DNA from: GCA-2733415 sp964635575
GTDB lineage: Bacteria; Bacteroidota; Bacteroidia; Flavobacteriales; Flavobacteriaceae
NCBI GenBank assembly: GCA_964635575.1
Contig: CAZWNY010000032.1
Location: 1 to 22,006, forward strand
DNA: 22,006 nt
Direction: 5' to 3'
Numbering within the stretch: the first letter of the stretch is position 1; the number at the start of each line of letters is the position of its first letter. The notes under the pieces were generated by a model, which was given only the letters and a program-made list of their open reading frames with translations, had not been told where the DNA came from and did not search any database. The position numbers and the translations under genes are program-made. Shown here one piece after another: positions 15,391-22,006 of the stretch.

Positions 15391-17163
15391 TTATGTGTGA
15401 TCTCCTCGTAGTTTTCTGTAATTTTTTTGTGCATTTACAAAATAAATACTATCAGGATGATTAAAAATGATGGTTTCAAAGTAATGTTTTGCTTGATTAT
15501 AATTTGCTAATTTTAAATAAATTTGAGCTAAACTATACAGTGCATCATCTGTAAAAATACTTTTTTCTAGCTGTAATATGGTTTTATAGTTTTGAATTGC
15601 TTTTTTATATTTTCCTTGTTCTACGTATAGTTTTCCTTGTAAAAACAAGGTGTCGTCTTCTATTTTATCTCCTTTATGTTGGGTTAATAGTGTTGATAAT
15701 AGGACTATGCTTTCTTCTTTTTTATTTTGAAATGCAAGCAAATCGGCTTTTGCATATTTTTGAAGTGCAATGTGTAGGGAGTCTTCTTTTATATGGTCGT
15801 TGATGAGTAAATGTAAGTTTAACGCATCATTTGCAATAAGTTGTGATGTAGATGTTTTTAATACTTTTAATTGTTGAAGCGCCCAATCAAAATCGCCTTT
15901 ATAATAACTTGTTTTAGCAACTTTATAACGTGCTTCTTGTGAAAGTACATTGTTTTTTAATTTTTTTTGTATTTTAGAATAGTTAAGTAGTGCTTTATTA
16001 AATTGACTATTGGCTACTAAAACATCGGCATATTTCATTAAATACCGTACTTTATTAAACCTACTTAACTTTTGTTTTTTGTTTTTTTTTAAAAAAGTTA
16101 ATGCAGTAGTTATTTGATGGGTTTTAAACACCAAAGCGTCTATATAATTTAGTTGTAATTTTAGTGTATTGTTATTAATTCCAAAACTGTCTAATGCGAT
16201 TTCATATTTTTTAATTAACTGCGGATAGTCTTTTTTAACTACGGATTCTTGTTCCATTTTTAATAATAAATCGGTGATTTCTATTTCTGTATGGATACTT
16301 AAATTTTTTGTTTTTAAAAAGTTAAATACTGTTGTTGCGATTTCATATTTTTTGTCCTCTTTAGCGGTTTGAGCTAAGTTAAATAATCTATCAAGCGTAG
16401 CAGCATCTCTTTTATAAATAGCTTTTTCTTGTACAAATGCTTTTTTATATTGTTTTTGTTGAATAAATAACCAGCTTAATTGTTTGTTCCAAAGTGTATT
16501 TGGGTTGTTTTGTAATTTTTTTAAAAGGGTGCGTTTTAGTAAAATGTTATTTTCATTTTCAGCATCGTCTGTAATAAATTCACCTATAAATTGTTGAATT
16601 CTTGGAATCAATTTTTGGTTTTTTAACATTTGATTTAAATAGCTGTTAAACATTAAATCTATTTTATTTAATTGTCCATAAATACGTGCCAATTGAAAAT
16701 GATAGTTCAGTTTTGGGTTTATTTTTGTTGCGGTTGTATAACATTTTTTTGCTTCTTGCAATAAGTTGTATTTTTCAAAAGTTGCACCAATACGAGATGC
16801 TGTGTTTGGTTGTTTTAATACTGCATCTATTGCTTTTTGATAGTTCTTGTCAGCGTTTATGCTGTCTTTTTGTAATGCAGCATTATAGCCTAATTCTACT
16901 AATAATTGTGGACGTTTGTATTTTCCGTTAATGAATTTTTGTAGTGTTATTTCTGCTTTTTTAAATTGATTTAATTCTTGCAAACAAGTTACTTTTTTTA
17001 ATAAAAAATCAAGACGATAGGGTTGTTTTTTAATGAGTTTATCATATTCTATAATTGCTTTTTGGTAACTTCCGTCTTCAAAAAAAGAATCGGCAAGTTG
17101 TTTGTTTTGTGCGATAACACAAGAAGAAACAATTAAAAACAGATAAATTATAGTTTTACTCAT
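15391..17163 (-). CDS. Exported tetratricopeptide-repeat protein
   Basis: This 590-residue protein has an N-terminal signal, MSKTIIYLFLIVSSCVIA, followed by QNK. The cut could be by signal peptidase I after VIA, or at a lipobox-like VSSC, making it a lipoprotein. The rest is helical TPR repeats from about residue 25 (FFEDGSYQKAIIEYDKLIKK) to the end (ALYSLAQIYLKLANYNQAKH, YFETIIFNHPDS). Typical TPR positions (W/L-G-Y-A-P) recur at about 34-residue spacing, with weaker repeats in the middle. It should act as a periplasmic protein-interaction scaffold. It is the first gene of the operon that continues to DUF4286 (38-bp gap), the membrane protein, rsmA and mgtE. Confidence 0.85.
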   Translation of the reverse strand: MSKTIIYLFLIVSSCVIAQNKQLADSFFEDGSYQKAIIEYDKLIKKQPYRLDFLLKKVTCLQELNQFKKAEITLQKFINGKYKRPQLLVELGYNAALQKDSINADKNYQKAIDAVLKQPNTASRIGATFEKYNLLQEAKKCYTTATKINPKLNYHFQLARIYGQLNKIDLMFNSYLNQMLKNQKLIPRIQQFIGEFITDDAENENNILLKRTLLKKLQNNPNTLWNKQLSWLFIQQKQYKKAFVQEKAIYKRDAATLDRLFNLAQTAKEDKKYEIATTVFNFLKTKNLSIHTEIEITDLLLKMEQESVVKKDYPQLIKKYEIALDSFGINNNTLKLQLNYIDALVFKTHQITTALTFLKKNKKQKLSRFNKVRYLMKYADVLVANSQFNKALLNYSKIQKKLKNNVLSQEARYKVAKTSYYKGDFDWALQQLKVLKTSTSQLIANDALNLHLLINDHIKEDSLHIALQKYAKADLLAFQNKKEESIVLLSTLLTQHKGDKIEDDTLFLQGKLYVEQGKYKKAIQNYKTILQLEKSIFTDDALYSLAQIYLKLANYNQAKHYFETIIFNHPDSIYFVNAQKNYRKLRGDHT

Positions 17164-17177
17164 AGTTCAAAAATAAA

Positions 17178-17205
17178 AAAAGCGTTCTAATTAAAGAACG
17201 CTTTT
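17178..17205. terminator. Terminator of the T9SS cargo gene
   Basis: A perfect 11-bp stem, AAAAGCGTTCT (17178-17188) with AGAACGCTTTT (17195-17205), has loop AATTAA, and the minus strand continues into a T-run. It lies 20 nt past the stop of the minus-strand gene at 17226 and just before the TPR gene start, so it separates two transcription units. Confidence 0.85.
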
Positions 17206-17225
17206 GTAATATAATTAAATTATTT

Positions 17226-18977
17226 TTATTGGATAACTAATTTTTTAGTAGCGGTTACATTGTTTTCAGTAACTTTAATAATGTAAACACCTGCTTGTAG
17301 GCTATCAATATTTAATGTGTTTTTAGTAACAGTAGTATCAATTACTTTTTTACCTAAAATGTTAAATATTTTTACGTTTTTAACTTGATTGGCTCTTGTA
17401 GTAATGGTAATTGAGTTTCCCTTTGCTGGGTTAGGATAAATGTTAAATCCTTCAATAGAGTTGTCTGCTACGGATAGAGGAGCTGTTGGAGTAACATCTG
17501 CCCAATTGTCGCTAATTCTTAGTTCATCTACTACAATAAACCCTGTTTTGGTTGTAGAATCTTGTCTGAATAAAAATTGACTAATACTAGCTGAAATAGT
17601 TGCGTCTGTTGCTGTTAGGGTAATTGCAGGTTCAGTAGCGCTAAAGCTTGAATTTGGAGGGTTCACCCATAAATTTATAATTCCTGTTGTTGTGTCGTAA
17701 TTTAATACTATAAATATGTCGGTATTAATAGGGTAACTTGTAGCTGTAAATACAACACCCGTACTACCATTACTTACTCCAATGTCAAATTGCCCAGTAT
17801 TTTCTTTTATCCATACACGTGCGTCAAAGCCTCCTAAAACAGCAAAGTATCCGCCATTTATATTGGTTGCTGTTGATATGTCTGTAATTTTAAAGATAAA
17901 AGAACTGTATATTGTTCCTGTTGCGGATGGAAAAGTAATAAAAGGGTCGTTTCCTGAGCCATCAAAAGAAGCTGAATTACCTAAAGAAGCTGTTAATCCT
18001 GCAATTGATAAGTTGCCAGCTGTTAATATAACACTATCACCTGCTGTAGATGATACATCCCAATAAGAATCACTAGCTAAAGTAGTTCCTACGGTTTGAG
18101 GAAAAGTTTCTTCTATTGGAAATGATAATGGAACAACACAATTGTTGGGGCTATTTATAGATATCAACTCATTACATAAGCCTCCATCTGCGACTGTAAC
18201 ATCTATATTTGTTCCTTCAGTAATGCCGTTAATTTGTATTACTCCCGAAGGCGAAACTGCTGGGTCATCTCCTGCAATAGTGCCAGCGGTAGTATTAACA
18301 ACTAAACCGGCTACTCCTCCTGAATATGCAATTGTTACATTATATGTGTCAGAGGTATCAACAGACCCTGTAAAGGTTTGGCATATTGCAGTAGTTGTTC
18401 CGTAAGAAAAAGCACAACTAGGTGCAACACCAGAGCGTACTTTAAAATTATCAACTCCAGCATAATCAGAGCCTCCATTTTGAATAGTAATAATTGATAT
18501 ACTTACATTATTAATAGCATCAGGTACTGAAATTGAGTAAGAAGTCCATGCGTCTGTGTTTTTATTTAATTCAACAGAACCTTGACTAATATCATCAAAA
18601 AACACCTCAGCAGCAATTGAGTCAGTGCCATCAAAACCATCCGTAATATATTGAAAAGAAATTTCAACACCTGTTTCTCCTGCAATGTTTACATTAGGAA
18701 AAGTTAACGTACTAGGACTACCTGCTAGTGTACCTCCATTCCCGTTTGCTAAATCTCTCATTCCCCAAAAATTAGCTCCGTTTTGTGGCGCTGTTACTGT
18801 TCCTCCTAATGTTGCAACTACTGCCCAAACATCAGCTCCTACACTGTATGTTGCTGGAGATTCTACCTGTATCCAGTTATCAGCTCCTGCTTCAAAGTCT
18901 TGAAACGCTAAGGTTACTTGTCCAAAAGACAAAGATGTTACCATAAAAGTAACTAATAATAAGTAAATGTTCTTCAT
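17226..18977 (-). CDS. Secreted protein with type A T9SS sorting domain
   Basis: This 583-residue protein has signal peptide MKNIYLLLVTFMVTSLSFG before QV. Residues about 20-190 form a jelly-roll-like module beginning LAFQDFEAGADNW with aromatic and Asp-rich strands. A Cys-bearing Ig/adhesin-like segment (about 190-285; CAFSYGTTTAICQTF to LCNELISINSPNNC) and a second beta-rich, LamG-like module (about 290-500) follow. The last 72 residues are a type A sorting domain: NIYPNPAKGNSITI, KIFNILGKKVI, LQAGVYIIKVT and KKLVIQ. The domain sends the protein through T9SS to the surface or medium. No catalytic motif is evident, so binding or adhesion is more likely than hydrolysis. The frame is open to 19046, but the ATG at 18977 begins the signal peptide. 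Confidence 0.9.
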   Translation of the reverse strand: MKNIYLLLVTFMVTSLSFGQVTLAFQDFEAGADNWIQVESPATYSVGADVWAVVATLGGTVTAPQNGANFWGMRDLANGNGGTLAGSPSTLTFPNVNIAGETGVEISFQYITDGFDGTDSIAAEVFFDDISQGSVELNKNTDAWTSYSISVPDAINNVSISIITIQNGGSDYAGVDNFKVRSGVAPSCAFSYGTTTAICQTFTGSVDTSDTYNVTIAYSGGVAGLVVNTTAGTIAGDDPAVSPSGVIQINGITEGTNIDVTVADGGLCNELISINSPNNCVVPLSFPIEETFPQTVGTTLASDSYWDVSSTAGDSVILTAGNLSIAGLTASLGNSASFDGSGNDPFITFPSATGTIYSSFIFKITDISTATNINGGYFAVLGGFDARVWIKENTGQFDIGVSNGSTGVVFTATSYPINTDIFIVLNYDTTTGIINLWVNPPNSSFSATEPAITLTATDATISASISQFLFRQDSTTKTGFIVVDELRISDNWADVTPTAPLSVADNSIEGFNIYPNPAKGNSITITTRANQVKNVKIFNILGKKVIDTTVTKNTLNIDSLQAGVYIIKVTENNVTATKKLVIQ

Positions 18978-19016
18978 AGTTATAGTTATTAAAAAAATTA
19001 GATAAATTGTAAAAGA

Positions 19017-19046
19017 CAAAGATAATAAAAATAAAATTAAGAACAA
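19017..19046 (-). promoter_or_regulatory. Promoter of the T9SS cargo gene
   Basis: Minus-strand TATCTTTG (19017-19024) matches TANNTTTG exactly, with a TTG (19044-19046) 19 bp upstream, the same spacing as at rpsU. The predicted leader is about 33 nt. Confidence 0.6.
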
Positions 19047-19070
19047 ATAACGTTTTAGTAACTACTAAAT

Positions 19071-19100
19071 TTAAAAGCAATAACTTTTATACTATCTTTG
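19071..19100 (+). promoter_or_regulatory. Promoter of the two-component operon
   Basis: Plus-strand TATCTTTG (19093-19100) is an exact TANNTTTG box, identical to the one facing the other way at 19017-19024. A TTA (19071-19073) stands 19 bp upstream in place of TTG. The predicted leader to the ATG at 19124 is about 17 nt. Confidence 0.55.
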
Positions 19101-19123
19101 AAAAATATTTACAGTATATACCT

Positions 19124-19816
19124 ATGGATAATACGCAAATTAAAATTTTATTGATAGATGATGATCTTGATATTTTAGACATTGTAAAATATAATTTACA
19201 GTCTGAAAGTTACCAGGTTTTTACTGCGACAAATGGAAAAAAAGCAATAGATGTTGCTGTAAAGGAAATACCGCATCTTATAATTTTAGACGTAATGATG
19301 CCCGTTATGGACGGTATAGAAGCCTGTGAGCATTTACGAAATTTACCACAATTAGACCATACAATAATAACGTTTTTAACCGCAAGAGCAGAAGATTACT
19401 CGCAAGTAGCAGGTTTTAATGCAGGTGCAGATGATTATATTGCAAAACCAATACGCCCAAAAGTATTATTAAGCAAAGTAAAAGCTCTTTTAAGACGCGT
19501 AGAAACTAAAATTAACAATGAAAAAACACTTGTTTTAGGGACGCTAACTATTCTTGTTGATCAACACAAGGTACTTAAAAACAAACAAGAACTTAATTTA
19601 CCTCGTAAAGAATTTAAACTACTACTATTATTAACCTCAACACCTAATAAAGTATTTACGCGTAACGAAATATTAGACACTGTTTGGGGTAGCGAAGTGG
19701 TTGTAGGTGACAGAACTATTGACGTTCATATTAGGAAATTAAGAGAAAAAATAGGTGATAAATCTATTAAAACTATAAAAGGAGTTGGATATAAATTTGT
19801 AGGTATCGATGAATAA
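19124..19816 (+). CDS. OmpR/PhoB-family response regulator
   Basis: This 230-residue transcription factor has an N-terminal receiver domain with acidic pocket IDDD (residues 11-14), phosphoacceptor Asp56 in LIILDVMMPVMDG, Thr86 in FLTAR and Lys108 in AKPI. A C-terminal winged-helix DNA-binding domain (about 130-228) carries LPRKEFKLLLLL, VFTRNEILDTVWG, the recognition segment RTIDVHIRKLREKIG and the wing TIKGVGYKF. Phosphorylation by the kinase encoded next should promote dimer binding to tandem sites. The kinase gene starts 8 bp inside its 3' end. The pair resembles PhoB/PhoR, but the stimulus cannot be told from sequence. Confidence 0.94.
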   Translation: MDNTQIKILLIDDDLDILDIVKYNLQSESYQVFTATNGKKAIDVAVKEIPHLIILDVMMPVMDGIEACEHLRNLPQLDHTIITFLTARAEDYSQVAGFNAGADDYIAKPIRPKVLLSKVKALLRRVETKINNEKTLVLGTLTILVDQHKVLKNKQELNLPRKEFKLLLLLTSTPNKVFTRNEILDTVWGSEVVVGDRTIDVHIRKLREKIGDKSIKTIKGVGYKFVGIDE

Positions 19817-20858
19817 ATTCAAAAAAAAATATTACCTCTCGGTATTCTCATCATTATATATAACTTTGGCTTTAACCACTATTGTTGTTGTTGTTTTCTT
19901 TTCAGAAGCAACTATATATTCCTTTATTACATTTGCAATAATAACATATGTTACTTGTTTTTTTATCATTCAATTTAAAGTAGAACATTTTATTTATGAG
20001 CAGATAAAAAAGATATATGACGAGATTTCCTTGTTAGAAAACACCTCTTTTACAGAAGGTGCAGTAACTACAGATATTAAAAGTTTAACCCGAAAAGTAG
20101 AAAAATACGCAAGAGATAAAAAGATTGAAATAGAAACCCTGAAAGGAAGAGAGCAATACCGAAAAGAGTTTATAGGAAATATTGCGCATGAGTTTAAAAC
20201 ACCGTTATTTACGGTGCAAAGTTATATAGAAACCTTAATAGATGGTGCTTCAAAAAACCCAAAATTACTTAAAAAATATTTAAACAGAGCGAATAAAGGA
20301 ATTGATAGATTGCTTTATATTGTAAAAGATTTAGATATGATCACCAAATTAGAAGTAGGCGATTTAAACCTTAGTTTTTCTAAATTTAACAGTATAGAAG
20401 TTATACAAAGTGTTTTTGATTTGTTAGAAATGAAAGCTGCTAAAAAAAATATCACTTTAGTTTTTGATAAAGATTACCAGAAACCTGTTTTTGTATATGC
20501 AGATGAAAAAAGGATACAGCAAGTAGTCATGAATTTAGTAGTAAATTCTATAAAATATGGTTCCGAAAATGGCACTACGGAAGTAAGTATCGAAAGCCTT
20601 ACCAATTCAAAATTAATAATACGTATAACCGATAACGGCAGTGGTATTGAAGCACAACATTTACCTCGTTTATTTGAACGTTTTTATAGAGTCGATAAAA
20701 GTGGGTCAAGAAATAAAGGAGGTTCGGGTTTAGGGCTGTCGATAGTAAAACATATTTTAGAAGCGCATTACGAGCGAATTTATATAGAAAGTGAACCAAA
20801 TATTGGATCGGAATTTTCGTTTACATTAGAAAAAACAGAAATACTAAACATTAATTAA
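19809..20858 (+). CDS. Membrane sensor histidine kinase, PhoR-like
   Basis: This 349-residue protein has two N-terminal membrane helices (about residues 10-31 and 36-56) with almost no periplasmic loop, so it probably senses a signal in or through the membrane or from a partner. A coiled linker (60-118) takes the place of HAMP or PAS. The HisKA box is RKEFIGNIAHEFKTPL (His127). The ATPase domain has N box NLVVNSIKYG (242-251), G1 DNGSGI (275-280), F box LFERFYRVD and G2 GGSGLGL (304-310). All catalytic motifs are intact. It overlaps the response regulator gene by 8 bp. Its stop codon overlaps that of the convergent glycosyltransferase gene. Confidence 0.94.
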   Translation: MNKFKKKYYLSVFSSLYITLALTTIVVVVFFSEATIYSFITFAIITYVTCFFIIQFKVEHFIYEQIKKIYDEISLLENTSFTEGAVTTDIKSLTRKVEKYARDKKIEIETLKGREQYRKEFIGNIAHEFKTPLFTVQSYIETLIDGASKNPKLLKKYLNRANKGIDRLLYIVKDLDMITKLEVGDLNLSFSKFNSIEVIQSVFDLLEMKAAKKNITLVFDKDYQKPVFVYADEKRIQQVVMNLVVNSIKYGSENGTTEVSIESLTNSKLIIRITDNGSGIEAQHLPRLFERFYRVDKSGSRNKGGSGLGLSIVKHILEAHYERIYIESEPNIGSEFSFTLEKTEILNIN

Positions 20859-21903
20859 AAATACGAAACAACTTCGTGAAGTCAGTTTTTACAACACTCG
20901 CTAACCCTTTATAGTTTTCAACTTCAGCAAGTGCATTAATTTTAAATTTATGTTGTGTTGCAAACGGAGCAACACCTAACTGTTGCAGCCTTTTTGCTAA
21001 ATATAATTGCTCCGTTTGGCCAGGAGTTGGTATAAAAAATGCTTTTTTATGTAATATTGCCAAATCCATAATTGTGGTATAGCCAGATCTTGCAATAATA
21101 ACTTTACTACCTTGTATAATTTCAGCCAATGCTTTTGAGGTCATAAAATTATAAATAATAATATTATTTTGCTGTACAAAAGTTTGTTTAGAAGCCAAGT
21201 TCCCTAAAACAAAAGCCACTTTTTTATCTGTATTTTTAAACTCCAATAACAGTTTTTCTTTTAACAAGCTACGCTGTGGTTCTGGACCAGAAAGCAACAC
21301 CAAATAATCGTATTGTGTTGTCGTTTTTGTTTTTTGAAACCGACTTAAAACACCTATATGTTTTGCAAAAAAATTTTTGTTTTTAAATTGACTGAGCTTT
21401 CCTGTAAAATTATCTGTAGTATTAAAGTCAGGAATCCAACATTCCTTAAATTTTCGAATAATATGTTGATGTATTTTGCTGCTAAAAAAAGTAAAACATC
21501 CATTTAAAACAGTAAGTTGATGTGTTATGTAAATTGACGGAACCGTAGCGTTATAAACCCCAAATCTATTGTCCGAAATAATACCATCTATTCTGTTTTC
21601 TGTAACCAATTTTGCAACCAATTTTTGTTCCTGTTTTGCAGTTTTTATAATTTTTGGAAGTTGTAACGCTAATTTTAATTTAAAAAACCATCCTTTTTTA
21701 GTATATTTAATATCATATTCCGGTAAAGTAAGCGCTTCTAATGTAGGAAATTCTTTTTTTAATAACGCAAGCGCATCACCGTCAGACGCTAAAATAGGTG
21801 TAAAATTAGCACGTTGCAAGGCGTAGATTATAGGTATACAGCGAGTTGCATGTCCTAGTCCCCAGTTTATAGGCGCTACAAGTATGTTTTTTTTTGCATT
21901 CAT
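20851..21903 (-). CDS. MurG-like glycosyltransferase (GT28-type C-terminal domain)
   Basis: This 350-residue GT-B glycosyltransferase has an N-terminal acceptor-side domain with VAPINWGLGHATR (residues about 9-21; GLGH matches the GxGH loop of the MurG family) and LASDGDAL. Its C-terminal nucleotide-sugar domain has VLLSGPEPQR, VIIARSGYTTIMDLA and a PTPGQTEQLYLAKRL segment, as in MurG and related enzymes. MurG proper and the diglucosyl-diacylglycerol synthases differ in the acceptor part, so the acceptor is unknown; MurG itself normally sits in the dcw cluster. The start is the ATG at 21903. A -7-like TAATTTTG lies on the minus strand at 21962-21969 without a clear TTG. Its 3' end overlaps that of the kinase gene by 8 bp, on the other strand. 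Confidence 0.85.
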   Translation of the reverse strand: MNAKKNILVAPINWGLGHATRCIPIIYALQRANFTPILASDGDALALLKKEFPTLEALTLPEYDIKYTKKGWFFKLKLALQLPKIIKTAKQEQKLVAKLVTENRIDGIISDNRFGVYNATVPSIYITHQLTVLNGCFTFFSSKIHQHIIRKFKECWIPDFNTTDNFTGKLSQFKNKNFFAKHIGVLSRFQKTKTTTQYDYLVLLSGPEPQRSLLKEKLLLEFKNTDKKVAFVLGNLASKQTFVQQNNIIIYNFMTSKALAEIIQGSKVIIARSGYTTIMDLAILHKKAFFIPTPGQTEQLYLAKRLQQLGVAPFATQHKFKINALAEVENYKGLASVVKTDFTKLFRIFN

Positions 21904-21974
21904 TTATAAAAAGCAAGTTAGCAATTTATGACTATTCACAGTTAATTTTTTTACTTTTACACAAAATTAAAAAA

Positions 21975-22006
21975 GTGGGAAGTAAAAATAAATTAAAACG
22001 CTTTAA
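21975..22006 (+). CDS. trmB: tRNA (guanine-N7-)-methyltransferase, first codons only
   Basis: From a GTG at 21975 the frame reads MGSKNKLKRF and runs off the window. This is the typical opening of TrmB in Flavobacteriaceae (usually continuing KENETF), which methylates G46 in the variable loop of tRNAs. Only ten codons are visible, so the call rests on that N-terminal match. It is divergent from the glycosyltransferase gene, with 71 bp between the starts. Confidence 0.6.
   Translation, partial: MGSKNKLKRF

Noticed and set aside
17168..17175. TATTTTTG box on the minus strand before the TPR gene
   Set aside because: It is almost on the start codon and has no TTG at the right distance; such boxes are frequent by chance in this composition. 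The same applies to 15368-15375.
18978..19046. Longer N-terminus for the T9SS cargo protein
   Set aside because: It would put a second hydrophobic segment before a complete signal peptide and covers the predicted promoter.
1..22006. CRISPR arrays, tRNA/rRNA genes, insertion sequences, toxin-antitoxin or phage defence genes
   Set aside because: I looked for regular direct repeats, cloverleaf ends, transposase motifs and paired small ORFs and saw none that hold up; every large ORF has a clear housekeeping or envelope assignment.

Overview
The window looks like ordinary chromosomal DNA from a marine-type member of the Flavobacteriaceae (phylum Bacteroidota). The DNA is AT-rich and most starts lack a Shine-Dalgarno sequence. 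Several upstream regions carry the Bacteroidota -7 promoter box TANNTTTG. The proteins are typical of the group: an S46 dipeptidyl-peptidase, a very large TamB, DUF4159 and DUF4286 proteins, and a cargo protein with a type A type IX secretion (T9SS) sorting domain. The sequence is a draft: a run of ten Ns interrupts tamB.

Layout. 1-1310 is a gene-poor, decayed stretch around rpsU (bS21, minus strand). Left of rpsU are coding remnants on both strands, two strong hairpin terminators and a cluster of three further hairpins. Right of rpsU is a broken outer-membrane protein remnant. 1316-9860 is a minus-strand block: tamB, an S46 peptidase of the DPP11 type, lpxB, and a NlpC/P60-LysM lipoprotein gene that is out of frame at a run of ten A. 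This is an envelope-biogenesis and peptide-utilisation group. 9888-12373 is a plus-strand block divergent from tamB: tsaD, rsmE and a DUF4159 gene, ending at a shared convergent terminator. 12481-17163 is a tightly packed minus-strand operon in transcription order: TPR protein, DUF4286, small membrane protein, rsmA and mgtE, with two overlapping gene junctions. 17226-18977 is a T9SS-exported protein with its own terminator. It diverges from a PhoB/PhoR-like two-component system (19124-20858) across an intergenic region holding two identical -7 boxes facing away from each other. A MurG-like glycosyltransferase (20851-21903) converges on the kinase gene with overlapping stop codons. The first codons of trmB, with a GTG start, run off the right end.

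I found no CRISPR array, intact mobile element, defence island, tRNA or rRNA, and no clear candidate for a new multi-gene system. The best leads are the exceptional Shine-Dalgarno of rpsU, the poly-A frameshift in the cell-wall hydrolase gene, the decayed DNA flanking rpsU with its hairpins, and the paired divergent promoters at 19.0 kb.
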